Assembly: GCF_004339725.1 (NCBI RefSeq)
Contig: NZ_SMGK01000005.1
Location: forward strand, 186,001-250,000
DNA length: 64,000 nucleotides
Direction of reading: 5' to 3'
Origin: Acidipila rosea
GTDB taxonomy: Bacteria > Acidobacteriota > Terriglobia > Terriglobales > Acidobacteriaceae
Every line of letters begins with the position of its first letter. Within the stretch, counting starts at the first letter, position 1. The translations under genes and the position numbers were made by a program. This document shows positions 37,711-46,803 of the stretch, in pieces. The notes below the pieces were generated by a model, which was not told the origin of the DNA, did no database searches, and was given only the letters and a program-made list of their open reading frames with translations.

Positions 37711-38844
37711 CTAGAGATCCATCGCGTACTGCTGCGATTCAAAGGGCGGAGCGATTTTGGGTTCGCTGGCGAGGTCGATGACGAGGCGCTCGAGGACGAG
37801 GCGCTTGTCAGGCGGCTGCGAGCGCAGCTCCAGGTCAGCGCGGGCGATGAGACGGAGCGCCCGCATGAGATCGCGGCGCGACTTGTAGCGGCGCGCCTGG
37901 CGGATGAGGTCGTCGGCGGCGAAGGGCGGCATGCGGAAGCCCTGCCACAGGGCCTGCCAGATGGCGCGCGAGTCGCGGACATTCTTCTCGAGGATGACGA
38001 GCATCTGGCGGAAGGTGCGGGCGAGCATGTAGAGGTGGCCGATGGCCGAGTCCTCGCCGCCGTCGGAGGAGTTGAGCAGGCCTTCGAGGAGTTCGAGGGC
38101 GCGCTTGCGGTCGCGGGAGGAGATGGCGTCGGTGAGCTCGTAGAGGGAGCGCTGCTTGGCGGCGAGCACCATCGTCTCCACGTCGCCGAGGGTGACGTGC
38201 TTCTTGATGCCGACGTAGAGGGACAGCTTCTCAAACTCGTTGGCGATGAGCATCATGTCAGCGCCGAGCGCGTCGGCGAGCTCGCGTGCCGCGTCCGGAT
38301 CGAAACGAAGCTGCTGCCGCTCGCTCTCGGCAGCGATCCAGCGCACGGCATCGGCCTCATCGGCCTGTGCCAGTTCGACGATGCCGCACCACTCGGCGAG
38401 GGTTTCGCGAATGCGCTCGTAGCGGTTCTTGTCATCCATGTCCATGCGGCGAACATCGGAAGGGATGCGGATGTGATCGGCGACGAAGATGACGAGCGCC
38501 TGCGGATTGGGGGAGCGGAAGTAGGCGTCGATGGCGGCGAACTCGTCCTTCTTGGCGCCGCGGGTGTAGAGCTGCTTGAGGTTGCGGACGAAGAGGACCT
38601 GAAAAGGCGCCATGAGCGAGGGCGTGCGCGCGAGGTCGAGTATCTCAAAGATGCTGGTCTCCGCGAGATCGAACTCGGAGAGGCAGAAGTCGCGGAGGTC
38701 GGGCGGCACGAACTGGCGGAGAACGGCCTTGCGGCAGCGTTCATAGAGAAAAATTTCGTTGCCTGCGAAGACGTAGCCGGGCCTGAGCCTGCCGCTCTCG
38801 ACCTCGGCGATGAAGCGCTGCGCGGATTGGAAACCTGCACCCAT
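37711..38844 (-). CDS. holA: DNA polymerase III delta subunit
   Basis: 377 residues. It begins with the HolA-type N-terminus (FIAEVESGRLRPGYVFAGNEIFLYERCRKAVLRQF) and shows the conserved VRNLKQL.. LVIFVADH stretch and the C-terminal collar region (DAISSRDRKRALELLEGLL). Delta opens the sliding clamp in the clamp-loader complex. Its ATG overlaps the lptE TGA by one base (ATGA), giving translational coupling, the same neighbour order as in many Gram-negative genomes. Confidence 0.93.
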   Translation of the reverse strand: MGAGFQSAQRFIAEVESGRLRPGYVFAGNEIFLYERCRKAVLRQFVPPDLRDFCLSEFDLAETSIFEILDLARTPSLMAPFQVLFVRNLKQLYTRGAKKDEFAAIDAYFRSPNPQALVIFVADHIRIPSDVRRMDMDDKNRYERIRETLAEWCGIVELAQADEADAVRWIAAESERQQLRFDPDAARELADALGADMMLIANEFEKLSLYVGIKKHVTLGDVETMVLAAKQRSLYELTDAISSRDRKRALELLEGLLNSSDGGEDSAIGHLYMLARTFRQMLVILEKNVRDSRAIWQALWQGFRMPPFAADDLIRQARRYKSRRDLMRALRLIARADLELRSQPPDKRLVLERLVIDLASEPKIAPPFESQQYAMDL

Positions 38845-39371
38845 CAGAAGGACTCCAGAATATCGGAGACGAGCGCCTGGGCGAAATCGCGGGCGAGGCG
38901 CTCGACGGCGGCGGGGTCTTCCTGAATGAAGCTGACGGGGTCCTGCGTGGTTTCATACTGCTGGCGGAAGAGGTAGCGCTTGTTCTGATAAAGAAGCTTG
39001 CCGTGCCGGTCGACGAGCCGCACGCTGGCGCCGATGGAGATGAGGTAACTCGACGACTGGCCGGTCTGCGCGTTGTAGGTGAGAGGAATGATCTCAAAAG
39101 TGTTGATGTCGCCGTGGAGGGTGGCGTCGGCCACCGCCGCGGGCGCCTTGTCGGGCACGACGCGAAGGCTGGTGCGGCTGTTGAATTCGCGGACGACGGC
39201 CTGCGTGAAGTCAACCTCAGTGTGGTAGGACTGCGTGTGGTTGACGAAGGGATCGACGGCGAGGGTGTGAACGGTTTTAGGCAGATGCACCGCGCTCTCG
39301 ACGGCATGGTAGCCGCAGCCCGCAAGCAGGGCAGGGAACAGGAGGAGTGAAGCGGGAAAGATGCGGCGCAT
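38844..39371 (-). CDS. lptE: LPS-assembly lipoprotein LptE
   Basis: 175 residues. Lipoprotein signal with lipobox LLAGC (Cys19), then the LptE start GYHAVESAVHLPKTVHTLAVDPFVN and a VRLVDRHGKLLYQNKRYLFRQQYE strand region. LptE plugs the LptD barrel that delivers lipopolysaccharide to the outer leaflet. First gene of the lptE-holA-lepA operon; adjacency to holA supports the call. Confidence 0.88.
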   Translation of the reverse strand: MRRIFPASLLLFPALLAGCGYHAVESAVHLPKTVHTLAVDPFVNHTQSYHTEVDFTQAVVREFNSRTSLRVVPDKAPAAVADATLHGDINTFEIIPLTYNAQTGQSSSYLISIGASVRLVDRHGKLLYQNKRYLFRQQYETTQDPVSFIQEDPAAVERLARDFAQALVSDILESF

Positions 39372-39404
39372 GGCTGAGGCTTATTGTCGCATTTGTCTGC
39401 AGAC

Positions 39405-39439
39405 GCACAAAGGCCCGGCGCTTGGCCGGGCCTTTGTGC
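39405..39439 (-). terminator. Terminator after the histone-like gene
   Basis: A perfect 15-bp stem (39405-39419 with 39425-39439) with a 5-base loop lies 20 bases beyond the stop of the alanine/lysine-rich gene and 34 bases before the lptE start. It separates the two - strand units. Confidence 0.8.
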
Positions 39440-39458
39440 TTGCCTGAAAACTACAGTG

Positions 39459-40133
39459 TTACTTCTTGGTGGCCTTTGTTGCAGTCTTCGTTGCCTTTGT
39501 TGCCTTGGTTGCCTTTTTCGCGGTGGTCTTCTTTGCCGCGGTCTTCTTGGCAGGGGCCTTCTTGGCTGCTGCCTTCTTGGCCGGCGCTGTCTTCTTGGCT
39601 GCGGTCTTCTTAACCGCGGTCTTCTTCGCCGCCGTCTTCTTTGCTGCTACCTTCTTCACTGCCAAAGGAATACCTCGTTGAGTAGATTTTTTACTGCTTG
39701 CCGTGGACTTCTTCACGGGTTTTGCGCTGCTGCGGGCTCCCTTGGCGGGCGCCTTGGCTGCAGACTTCTTTGCGGCCTTTTTGGCCGGCATCTTTTTTGC
39801 CGCTGCTTTCTTTGCGGGGGCCTTTTTGGCCGGCGCTTTTTTCGCGGCAGCTTTCTTTGCGGCGGTCGCCCTGGGGGCGGCCTTCTTCGCAGCCTTCCTG
39901 GCCGGAGCAGGCGCACTCACTGCCTGAGGCACAGGGGCTGCTGCAAACTCTTCACTGTCACCATTCATATCGGCATCGTCTTCATCATCATCATCTGAAG
40001 TGATCGCGATGATGATCTCTTCCTCTTCTTCGTCTTCATCAAAGCCGTCTTCGAGCTCTTCAGCATCATCGTCTTCGAGTTCCGGTTCGAATTCGCCATC
40101 GTTGAATGCGTATAGTTTGCGATCGTCCTGCAT
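39459..40133 (-). CDS. Histone-H1-like protein with acidic N-terminal segment
   Basis: 224 residues from the ATG at 40133 (GGAGG 7 bases upstream). Residues ~1-65 are strongly acidic with runs of Asp/Glu (EPELEDDDAEELEDGFDEDE). Residues ~80-224 are a lysine/alanine/proline repeat (AAKK, APAKK, TAAKK units) like eukaryotic H1 tails, Chlamydia Hc1/Hc2 and AlgP. The basic half should bind DNA or RNA. The acidic half could mask it or recruit partners, which is unusual among bacterial H1-like proteins. No folded domain is evident. Confidence 0.8.
   Translation of the reverse strand: MQDDRKLYAFNDGEFEPELEDDDAEELEDGFDEDEEEEEIIIAITSDDDDEDDADMNGDSEEFAAAPVPQAVSAPAPARKAAKKAAPRATAAKKAAAKKAPAKKAPAKKAAAKKMPAKKAAKKSAAKAPAKGARSSAKPVKKSTASSKKSTQRGIPLAVKKVAAKKTAAKKTAVKKTAAKKTAPAKKAAAKKAPAKKTAAKKTTAKKATKATKATKTATKATKK
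39466..39930 (-). repeat. Degenerate tandem KAAKK-coding repeats
   Basis: Within the histone-like gene, irregular units of 12-18 bases encoding A-K-K, A-P-A-K-K and T-A-A-K-K recur over about 460 bases. Such tracts change length by slippage, so copy number may differ between strains. Confidence 0.75.
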
Positions 40134-40298
40134 CGATTGCCTCCGGGGCTTTGCTTCGGCTTTATTATCTGCGCGCTCATGCCCTGCCGCGCGGATTATA
40201 GCAACAGCATGCAACGGGTAGCTACTAAACGCAAGTGTTTAATGACATCCTCTGCATCTTTGCTCAAAAGATTTTTCCTGAATGCGGTCGCGTGCCGA

Positions 40299-42074
40299 TC
40301 ACTGCGATGCGCGTTTGTGCTTGCTGGACGCGGGCGCCGCGCTCTTCACTGTTGCGGAGGTGCGCTTGCTGTGTGCTCTGCGAGTATGTGTGACGATGCG
40401 TGCGGGTTCGGCAACATAAAGTCTGCGACCCGGTGTGATGACGGTCGACGAGAGATGATTCCAGCGACGCAACTGCGCCACCGTGACGCCGAAACGATCG
40501 GCAACGGTGACGAGAGTGTCGCCGCGGCGTGCGCGATAGACCGCGGAGTTAACGCGTGAGTGCGAAGCCGCGGGAGCCAGAGGAATGACGAGCGAGTCGG
40601 TGTTCGAAAGGTCGCCATCGTGGCCGAGTTGATTGACGAAGGCAACCTCTGACTCAGAGACGTGATACTCGTGGGCGACGCTGGCGAGGGTGTCTCCAGG
40701 GGAGAGGACGTGGAAGCGCCAGGAGCGGCGCTTGTCTTCCGGAATCTCGGCGATGCGCTTCTCGTACAGATCCCTGGTCCCGACAGGCAGATGAAGGTCA
40801 AAGGAATCGTCGGGCGGAGTGCTCATGCGCAGCAGGCTGGGATTGAGCGCGGCGATCTCCTCAACGGGTGCGTTGACCGTATCCGCGACCAGGCGCAGGT
40901 CGACGGCGTAGTTGGTGGTCACCGTATCGACGACTTCAGGCGGGTCGGGAACGAGGCCGGTGAGCCCATACTGCGCAGGATTCTTTGCCATGATGGTGAC
41001 GGCGAGAATGATCGGAACGTAGTTCTTGGTCTCCTGCGGCAGGTTGTTGCGGCGATAGAGCTCCCAGAAATCGGCATAGCCGGTGCGCTGCACGGCGCGC
41101 TGCACGTTGCCCGCGCCCCAGTCGTAGGCGGCCATGGCGAGATACCAGTCGCCGAACTGGGCATACATTTTCTTGATCTCGTTAGCGTAGGCGTGGGTGG
41201 CCTTCTCGGGATCGAGCCGCTCATCGTACCAGCCGTTGCGCGCGAGGCCATAGCTGCCGTAGGGCATGAACTGCCACATGCCGCCGGCGCCGGAACGGGC
41301 ATTGATGGCCTGGGGGCGGAAGCCTGACTCCGCGACAGCCTGATAGATGAGATCCTGCGGGACGCCCTCTTCGCGCAGCACGCGCTGGATCATCGCCTTG
41401 TAGCGGCCGGCGCGGGTGAGGGAGTTGACGATGGTGTTGTGTCCCTTGGGGGTGTTGGAGAAGAAATTGATGTAGCTGGCGACGTAGTCATTGATGACGA
41501 GGGGAAGGTCGGACTGCGTGGTCTTGAGTTCAGCCTGGGCCTGCGCCTTGACGGCGGGATCGACAGGGAAGGTGACGTCATTGGCTACGTCGACCGGCGC
41601 CTGGTCCTGATGCTGCTGGGCGGTGAGGGCGGTGCCGCTGCGCAGGGCGTCCATCTCAAGCGTGTTGACGGCATCAACGACATGGTCGAACTCGTCGCTG
41701 AGCGCGGGATCGTTCCTGAGGTCGAGACCGCTGGTGAGCATGAGATCGACGGCGTAATCGAAGTTGGAGCGGGCGGCTTCAAGATGACCGTCGCGATAGT
41801 TGGAGACGCCGGTCTGATAGGCCTTTTCAACGGAGGCGATCAGAGACTGGTCGCGCTGCGCGTTGATGGGCGGAGCTGGAGCAGCCTCCGAGGCTGGCTG
41901 CTGCGCGGCCGGAGCCGCAGAGGCCGTGCCGCCCTGAGCGCCGGAGAGCGCAGGCGCGGTGGCCTGCTGCTGCTTCGCCGCGGGCGAGGCGGCGGGCGGG
42001 TCGCCCGGACAGCCGGACAGGAGGAGGGTGGCCGCGGTCACAGCCGCGACAGTAAGAACTCGGAAAACAGCCAT
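40299..42074 (-). CDS. MltD-like membrane-bound lytic transglycosylase with LysM domains
   Basis: 591 residues. Lipoprotein signal with lipobox LLSGC (Cys22), then a Pro/Ala/Gln-rich linker. The SLT (goose-lysozyme-like) domain at ~230-345 has catalytic Glu249 in QAVAESGF and the motifs GAGGMWQFMPYGSYGL and AMAAYDWGAGNVQRA. Two LysM peptidoglycan-binding repeats follow (~455-500 FHVLSPGDTLASVAHEYHV; ~525-570 YRARRGDTLVTVADRFGV). It cleaves murein glycan strands to 1,6-anhydro products in the periplasm. Monocistronic. Confidence 0.93.
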   Translation of the reverse strand: MAVFRVLTVAAVTAATLLLSGCPGDPPAASPAAKQQQATAPALSGAQGGTASAAPAAQQPASEAAPAPPINAQRDQSLIASVEKAYQTGVSNYRDGHLEAARSNFDYAVDLMLTSGLDLRNDPALSDEFDHVVDAVNTLEMDALRSGTALTAQQHQDQAPVDVANDVTFPVDPAVKAQAQAELKTTQSDLPLVINDYVASYINFFSNTPKGHNTIVNSLTRAGRYKAMIQRVLREEGVPQDLIYQAVAESGFRPQAINARSGAGGMWQFMPYGSYGLARNGWYDERLDPEKATHAYANEIKKMYAQFGDWYLAMAAYDWGAGNVQRAVQRTGYADFWELYRRNNLPQETKNYVPIILAVTIMAKNPAQYGLTGLVPDPPEVVDTVTTNYAVDLRLVADTVNAPVEEIAALNPSLLRMSTPPDDSFDLHLPVGTRDLYEKRIAEIPEDKRRSWRFHVLSPGDTLASVAHEYHVSESEVAFVNQLGHDGDLSNTDSLVIPLAPAASHSRVNSAVYRARRGDTLVTVADRFGVTVAQLRRWNHLSSTVITPGRRLYVAEPARIVTHTRRAHSKRTSATVKSAAPASSKHKRASQ

Positions 42075-42172
42075 GCTTATGTTTATTTTGACGATCGAAT
42101 CTTATTGTAGACGTCGCAGCTGTCCGCTCCTACTGAAACCGCAGGCGGAGGCTTGCGCCCCCGCCAAGGCTG

Positions 42173-42688
42173 TTACTTGCCGGGCGACCACTGCTCATCG
42201 GCGGAGGGGCCATAGAGCGCGGGCACCGGGATGTCGTTGAGCCGGAGATAAACGCCGAGCTGGGCGGTGTGATGAATGAGGTGGTTGAAGAACATGCTCC
42301 TGAAGGAAAGGGAGCGAGATGCGTTGGAGATGAGCTGCTCGCCGAAGGTGAAGCGCCAGGGCGCGGCGAGGGCTTCGTCAGAGGCGGAAGCGATGGCGGC
42401 GCGGCAGGCGGCGGCGTTGGCGTCGAACTGCGCGAGGCAGTCCTGGCGCGACTTGAAGGTGAAATCAGGATGCGGCCGCTTGCTGTTGGCCATGTCCATG
42501 CCCTCGTCGAGGATCAGGTACTGGCCGAAGAGCGGGAGGGTGGCGCAGTGCATGGCGAGCTTGCCCATGGGCATGGATTTTTCATGGGGCGCATAGTCGT
42601 TTTTGCCTTCAGGGACGCGCTCAAGGGTGCGGCGCGTGTTGGACATCTCGCTGTCGAAGTCCTGCAGCAGCATTTCGGCGGTGGTCAT
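42173..42688 (-). CDS. DinB-family protein
   Basis: 171 residues from the ATG at 42688, chosen because AAGGAG is 10 bases upstream; an ATG nine bases earlier is too close to it. A four-helix DinB-like fold is suggested by helix-rich sequence and by the metal-site histidines MGKLAMHCATLP and FNHLIHHTAQLGVYLRL. Members are often thiol-dependent transferases or of unknown function. It sits beside a MerR-type regulator on the same strand, 57 bases away. Confidence 0.8.
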   Translation of the reverse strand: MTTAEMLLQDFDSEMSNTRRTLERVPEGKNDYAPHEKSMPMGKLAMHCATLPLFGQYLILDEGMDMANSKRPHPDFTFKSRQDCLAQFDANAAACRAAIASASDEALAAPWRFTFGEQLISNASRSLSFRSMFFNHLIHHTAQLGVYLRLNDIPVPALYGPSADEQWSPGK

Positions 42689-42745
42689 GGGTGGCATTCT
42701 CCTTGGAGAGGCTTGGGACTGCAATTCGAAGAGGGTAGGCAGGAG

Positions 42746-43240
42746 TTATATCCCGAAAAGGGTGGGGCCGGTGTCTTTCGTGCTTTCGCCGGCACGGCGC
42801 GTCTTGTGTTCGCGGCGGGCTGCGTGGCCGGGCGCGTTGGAGAGCATCTGCAGAATGTCCCTGAGCTCCAGGCGGACGCGCTCGAGGCGGGGCATGGCAT
42901 CGCGGGCGGCGCCGTCGCGGGAAGGAGTGAGCTCGGGCTCGCGGGGGCGCGGGGCGCTGTCGCGGGTTTCGCTGGAGAAGACCTGGCGCGCGCCGGCGAT
43001 GGTGTAGCCCTCGTCGTGGAGCAGCCGCTTGATGCGAAGGGCCATTTCAACGTCGCGTTTGCGATAGAGGCGCTGGCCGGTGCCGCCTTTGTTGGGCTTG
43101 AGCTGGGGGAATTCGGTCTCCCAGAAGCGCAGGACGTAGGTTTCGACGTCGCAAAGGCGTGCGACTTCACCGATGCGAAAGTACAGTTTGTCCGGGATGG
43201 AAGGACCGTCTGCTCCGCGTTGCGCTGCATGCCTGGTCAT
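42746..43240 (-). CDS. MerR-family transcriptional regulator
   Basis: 164 residues. The N-terminal winged helix (~18-90) has the MerR pattern [30 protein letters not shown].. [31 protein letters not shown]. The middle is a short helix and the C-terminal ~60 residues are basic and disordered. No metal-binding cysteines are seen beyond the single Cys of the helix-turn-helix. The effector is unknown. Confidence 0.9.
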   Translation of the reverse strand: MTRHAAQRGADGPSIPDKLYFRIGEVARLCDVETYVLRFWETEFPQLKPNKGGTGQRLYRKRDVEMALRIKRLLHDEGYTIAGARQVFSSETRDSAPRPREPELTPSRDGAARDAMPRLERVRLELRDILQMLSNAPGHAARREHKTRRAGESTKDTGPTLFGI

Positions 43241-43410
43241 GATGGGGTTCAGGACGGCGCGTAAAAAATGCGGTCGCGCACCGCTCTCAGCAGTATAGGG
43301 CAGCGGAGTGATCGTCCGGCAAGTACAAAATGTGACAGGACAGAAGGACGGGAAAAACTCCAGCAGCTAAAACAGGCAACCTTCTTATAGACTAGGGAGG
43401 GTTATTTGCC

Positions 43411-43593
43411 ATGCCGATCGCAGCAGGTTTTCAATGCGCGGGCTGTGGGGAGTGGAATGAAACTGTCGTGGATGAATCCGCGGGCAGACGGCAGGAGTAT
43501 GTTGAAGACTGCCAGGTCTGCTGCAAGCCAAATATTCTCGGGATTCGCTGGGACGGCGAAGGATTTGCCATCCACGCTGAACTGGAAAGCTGA
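43411..43593 (+). CDS. CPXCG-motif cysteine-rich small protein
   Basis: 60 residues; ATG with GGGAGGG 9 bases upstream. Two cysteine pairs (FQCAGCGEWNE and VEDCQVCCKPN) with the interleaved VDESAGRRQEYVEDC match the Cys-rich CPXCG family of small zinc-ribbon-like proteins. The function of the family is unknown; a zinc-bound fold is expected. It precedes bamA on the same strand, but bamA has its own promoter. Confidence 0.85.
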   Translation: MPIAAGFQCAGCGEWNETVVDESAGRRQEYVEDCQVCCKPNILGIRWDGEGFAIHAELES

Positions 43594-43657
43594 CGAATTG
43601 GTGAGGTCTGCGAACGCGTTCTGATGACTGTTCTGGACCTGAAGCACGGCCGCGAGC

Positions 43658-43686
43658 TTGGAACTCATTCTCCGGTCACATATAAT
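43658..43686 (+). promoter_or_regulatory. Sigma-70 promoter for bamA
   Basis: TTGGAA (43658-43663), a 17-base spacer and a perfect TATAAT (43681-43686). Transcription would start near 43693, downstream of the first in-frame ATG (43624), which argues that bamA translation begins later. Confidence 0.7.
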
Positions 43687-43746
43687 CGCCTTTTCCCTAC
43701 GAGTGGATCGATCTTTAGCAGTGAGGGTGTGCCTATCTTTCCCGTG

Positions 43747-46635
43747 ATGCAAGGGAGCGCAAGTTCCCCAACCGAACAGCAGCAGCCTGCGTGTGGTCTA
43801 CTCCGCCGTGCGCTGAAGTATTTTGTCTTCCTGCTCCTCTGCTTCACGTTCCTTCCGGCGTCGCTTCCGGCCCGGGCGCAACAGCAGCAGCCTCAGCAGG
43901 TCATTACCAGCATTCGGGTCATCGGCAACCGCCGCATACCGAAGGAGACGATCCTCGCCCGGCTCTTCAGCCACGAGAACGACACCTATGACCCTCAGAC
44001 GGTGGAGCGCGACTTCAACTCGCTGTGGAATACCGGCTACTTTGAAGACGTCCGCATCGAGAAGGAAGATAGCCCGAAGGGCGTCATCCTGGATATTTAT
44101 GTTCGCGAGAAGCCCACGATCCGCGAGATCAACTACAAGGGGCTGAACTCGGTTACCCAGTCCGACGTTCTCGACCGCTACAAGAAGGAAAAGGTCGGAC
44201 TCTCGATCGAGAGCCAGTACGATCCGACCCGTATTGCCCGTGCGGTGACCGTGCTGCATGAGCTGCTGGCCGAGCATGGCCACCAGTTCGCCACGATCAA
44301 GACGGACGTGAAGACGATTCCCCCGGCCTCAGTGCAGGTGAACTTCAACATCAAGGAAGGCCCCAAGGTGAAGGTGGGCAACATCACCTTTACCGGAAAC
44401 CGGCATCTGAGCTCGCGGGTACTCCGCGAGTCGATGAGGAACCTGCGGCCTATCGGGATTCCGCACTCGCTTATCTTTGAGAATCTCTTTGCGAAGACCT
44501 ACGACGCCTCGAAGCTGGAAGAAGATGCCGAGCGCGTGCGCCAGGCCTATCGTGACAAGGGCTACTTCCGCGCCTCGACAGGCGATCCGGTTACCCGTAT
44601 CCGCAATGAAGGCGGCCTGTCCTTCCTGACCTTCCGCCCGCGTCGGGGCAAGCGCATCGACATTCGCATTCCGGTCGAGGAGGGCGAGCGTTACCGCCTG
44701 GGCACGATTACCTTTACTGGCAACAAGGCGGTCAGCAATCCGCGAGCGCTGCGTGCGCAGTTCAACATGAAGGACGGCTCGTGGTTCGACGCGACTGCCT
44801 TCGGCAAGGGGCTGCAGAACCTGCAGAAGGCCTATGGGCAGCTGGGCTACATCAACTTCACTCCGGTGCCTGAGCCGAAGGTCGATGATGTGAAGCACAC
44901 GATCTCCTTTGTGGTGAACGTCGATGAGGGCAAGCAGTTCTATGTTTCCCGCATCGAATTCCAGGGCAATACTGTCACCCGCGACTTCGTCATCAGGCGC
45001 GAACTGGCGCTCGAAGAAGGCCAGGTCTACAACTCCCACCTGTGGGAGCTGAGCATCATGCGGCTGAACCAGCTGGACTACTTCGATCCGCTCAAGGTCG
45101 ACCAGGATTCGGAGACCCACCAGAACGCCGAAAACGGCACTGTCGACCTGTTGCTCAAGGTGCACGAGAAGGGCAAGAACTCGATTGGTTTGAACGGCGG
45201 CGTGAGCGGACTCTCGGGCTCGTTCCTCGGGTTGAACTACCAGACCAACAACTTCCTGGGACTGGGCGAGACGCTGACGCTGCAGGCACAGGCGGGCGAT
45301 CTGGCGCGCAACCTGACCTTCGGCTTCACCGAGCCCTACCTGCACAACAAGCCGCTGCAGGTCGGCTTCCAGGTCTTCGCCAGCAAGACGGATTACAACT
45401 CGTCGAAGGCGTATAACCTGACGGGCTCCTCCGACACGAACGCGAACAACGCTACGAACTCGCTGATCCAGAACTACAACCAGTCGCAGACGGGCGTGAA
45501 TGTTTCGGCGAGCTATCCGATCCGGCACTCGTTCAAGCGTGTGGGCGTAACTTATTCGCTCAACCGGTCGACGGTAACGACTTTCAGCGGCGCTTCCCAG
45601 ACCCTGTTCCAGACGCTGGCTTTCCGCAGCGGCATCCAGGGGCAGAATGCGCTCGAAGGCATTGTCAGCAGCCAGATCGGCCTGACCTATTCATGGAACA
45701 AGCTGAATGCCAGCTACCAGCCGACCTCTGGATCCGAGTTCACCTCGAACCTGCAGGTAGCCGGTATCTGGGGCAGCGTCCGCTACCTGCAGCCGCTGGT
45801 GGAATTCAAACAGTTCCATCCAGTCCGTGGACTGCACCTGGACAACAATGGCCGCAACGTCATCGGCTATCGTGTGCAGGCTGCCTACATCCAGGGCTTC
45901 AGCGGCGATGTGGCGCCGCCGTTCCAGCGCTTCTACATGGGCGGCGACAGCGATGTCCGCGGTTTCGATATCCGGTCGGTCACGCCTTATACCTTTGTTC
46001 CGACGAGAGTGCTCTTTAACCTGAGCAATCCGGATGGAAGCTGCGTGCAGCGCGATCCAACCAACCCGCAGACCAACCAGTGCGTGCAGGTTCCGCTGCC
46101 GGTCTTTGGAACGGTTTCAGCCGGCGGCGATACGATGTTCAACGCCAACGTTGAATATCGCATTCCGCTGATCGGACGCACGGCGGCACTGGAATTGTTC
46201 GACGACTTCGGCTTGTCGATGTCGCTGAACCATGGCCAGCTGCAGCAGAGCCCGGAAGGCGCCGACTCACTCAACGCGCCGCTCTATGGCTGCCCCAACT
46301 ATGTCAACGGCGCTTGCGTCGGCGGCCAGCAGATCAAGTTCCCGACCACGCTGAGCACGATTCCGGGAACCAATGTTGTGCCCCGCATGTCGATCGGCCC
46401 GCAGATCTCGGTCATGATGCCGATCATCAATGCGCCGTTCCGTATTTACTACGCGTATAACCCGATGCGGTTGAATCACAGCTTCCTCGGCGAGAACCTG
46501 ATCACCCGCAGCATGTTCCCGGCGGGCGGGGCAGGCGACTACAGCTACGCACAGGCGCAGCAGCTCTACGGCTCGCTCTATGTGCTGCGCGAACCAGCCA
46601 AGACGTTCCGCCTGACGGTCAGCACCACCTTCTAG
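43747..46635 (+). CDS. bamA: Outer-membrane protein assembly factor BamA
   Basis: 962 residues from the ATG at 43747; an in-frame GTG at 43729 is also possible. The frame is open from 43624, but the TATAAT at 43681 makes that start unlikely. Signal sequence ~23-45 (LKYFVFLLLCFTFLPASLPARA) after a long n-region. Five POTRA repeats (~50-400: ITSIRVIGNRRIPKETI, VNFNIKEGPKVKVGNITFTGN, IPVEEGERYRLGTITFTGN, VNVDEGKQFYVSRIEFQGN) precede a barrel with the conserved VRGF turn (SDVRGFDIRSV) and the end RLTVSTTF. It inserts outer-membrane proteins. Its barrel is longer than that of E. coli BamA. Confidence 0.96.
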   Translation: MQGSASSPTEQQQPACGLLRRALKYFVFLLLCFTFLPASLPARAQQQQPQQVITSIRVIGNRRIPKETILARLFSHENDTYDPQTVERDFNSLWNTGYFEDVRIEKEDSPKGVILDIYVREKPTIREINYKGLNSVTQSDVLDRYKKEKVGLSIESQYDPTRIARAVTVLHELLAEHGHQFATIKTDVKTIPPASVQVNFNIKEGPKVKVGNITFTGNRHLSSRVLRESMRNLRPIGIPHSLIFENLFAKTYDASKLEEDAERVRQAYRDKGYFRASTGDPVTRIRNEGGLSFLTFRPRRGKRIDIRIPVEEGERYRLGTITFTGNKAVSNPRALRAQFNMKDGSWFDATAFGKGLQNLQKAYGQLGYINFTPVPEPKVDDVKHTISFVVNVDEGKQFYVSRIEFQGNTVTRDFVIRRELALEEGQVYNSHLWELSIMRLNQLDYFDPLKVDQDSETHQNAENGTVDLLLKVHEKGKNSIGLNGGVSGLSGSFLGLNYQTNNFLGLGETLTLQAQAGDLARNLTFGFTEPYLHNKPLQVGFQVFASKTDYNSSKAYNLTGSSDTNANNATNSLIQNYNQSQTGVNVSASYPIRHSFKRVGVTYSLNRSTVTTFSGASQTLFQTLAFRSGIQGQNALEGIVSSQIGLTYSWNKLNASYQPTSGSEFTSNLQVAGIWGSVRYLQPLVEFKQFHPVRGLHLDNNGRNVIGYRVQAAYIQGFSGDVAPPFQRFYMGGDSDVRGFDIRSVTPYTFVPTRVLFNLSNPDGSCVQRDPTNPQTNQCVQVPLPVFGTVSAGGDTMFNANVEYRIPLIGRTAALELFDDFGLSMSLNHGQLQQSPEGADSLNAPLYGCPNYVNGACVGGQQIKFPTTLSTIPGTNVVPRMSIGPQISVMMPIINAPFRIYYAYNPMRLNHSFLGENLITRSMFPAGGAGDYSYAQAQQLYGSLYVLREPAKTFRLTVSTTF

Positions 46636-46655
46636 TCAAGCGGCATACACAACCG

Positions 46656-46691
46656 GCCCACATCCCTTCCGGGGATGTGGGCATCCTTTTT
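46656..46691 (+). terminator. Rho-independent terminator of bamA
   Basis: An 11-bp stem (46656-46666 with 46672-46682), 5-base loop, followed by ATCCTTTTT. Confidence 0.9.
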
Positions 46692-46803
46692 GGGGGGCCA
46701 ATCTATGCACGCCGGGAGGCCAACCTATGCGTAGAGATGTTACTCAAAGATAAATAGTCTTCCCAGAGTTCCTGTGGAGCAGTTCATTCTTTGAGGAGTT
46801 CTC

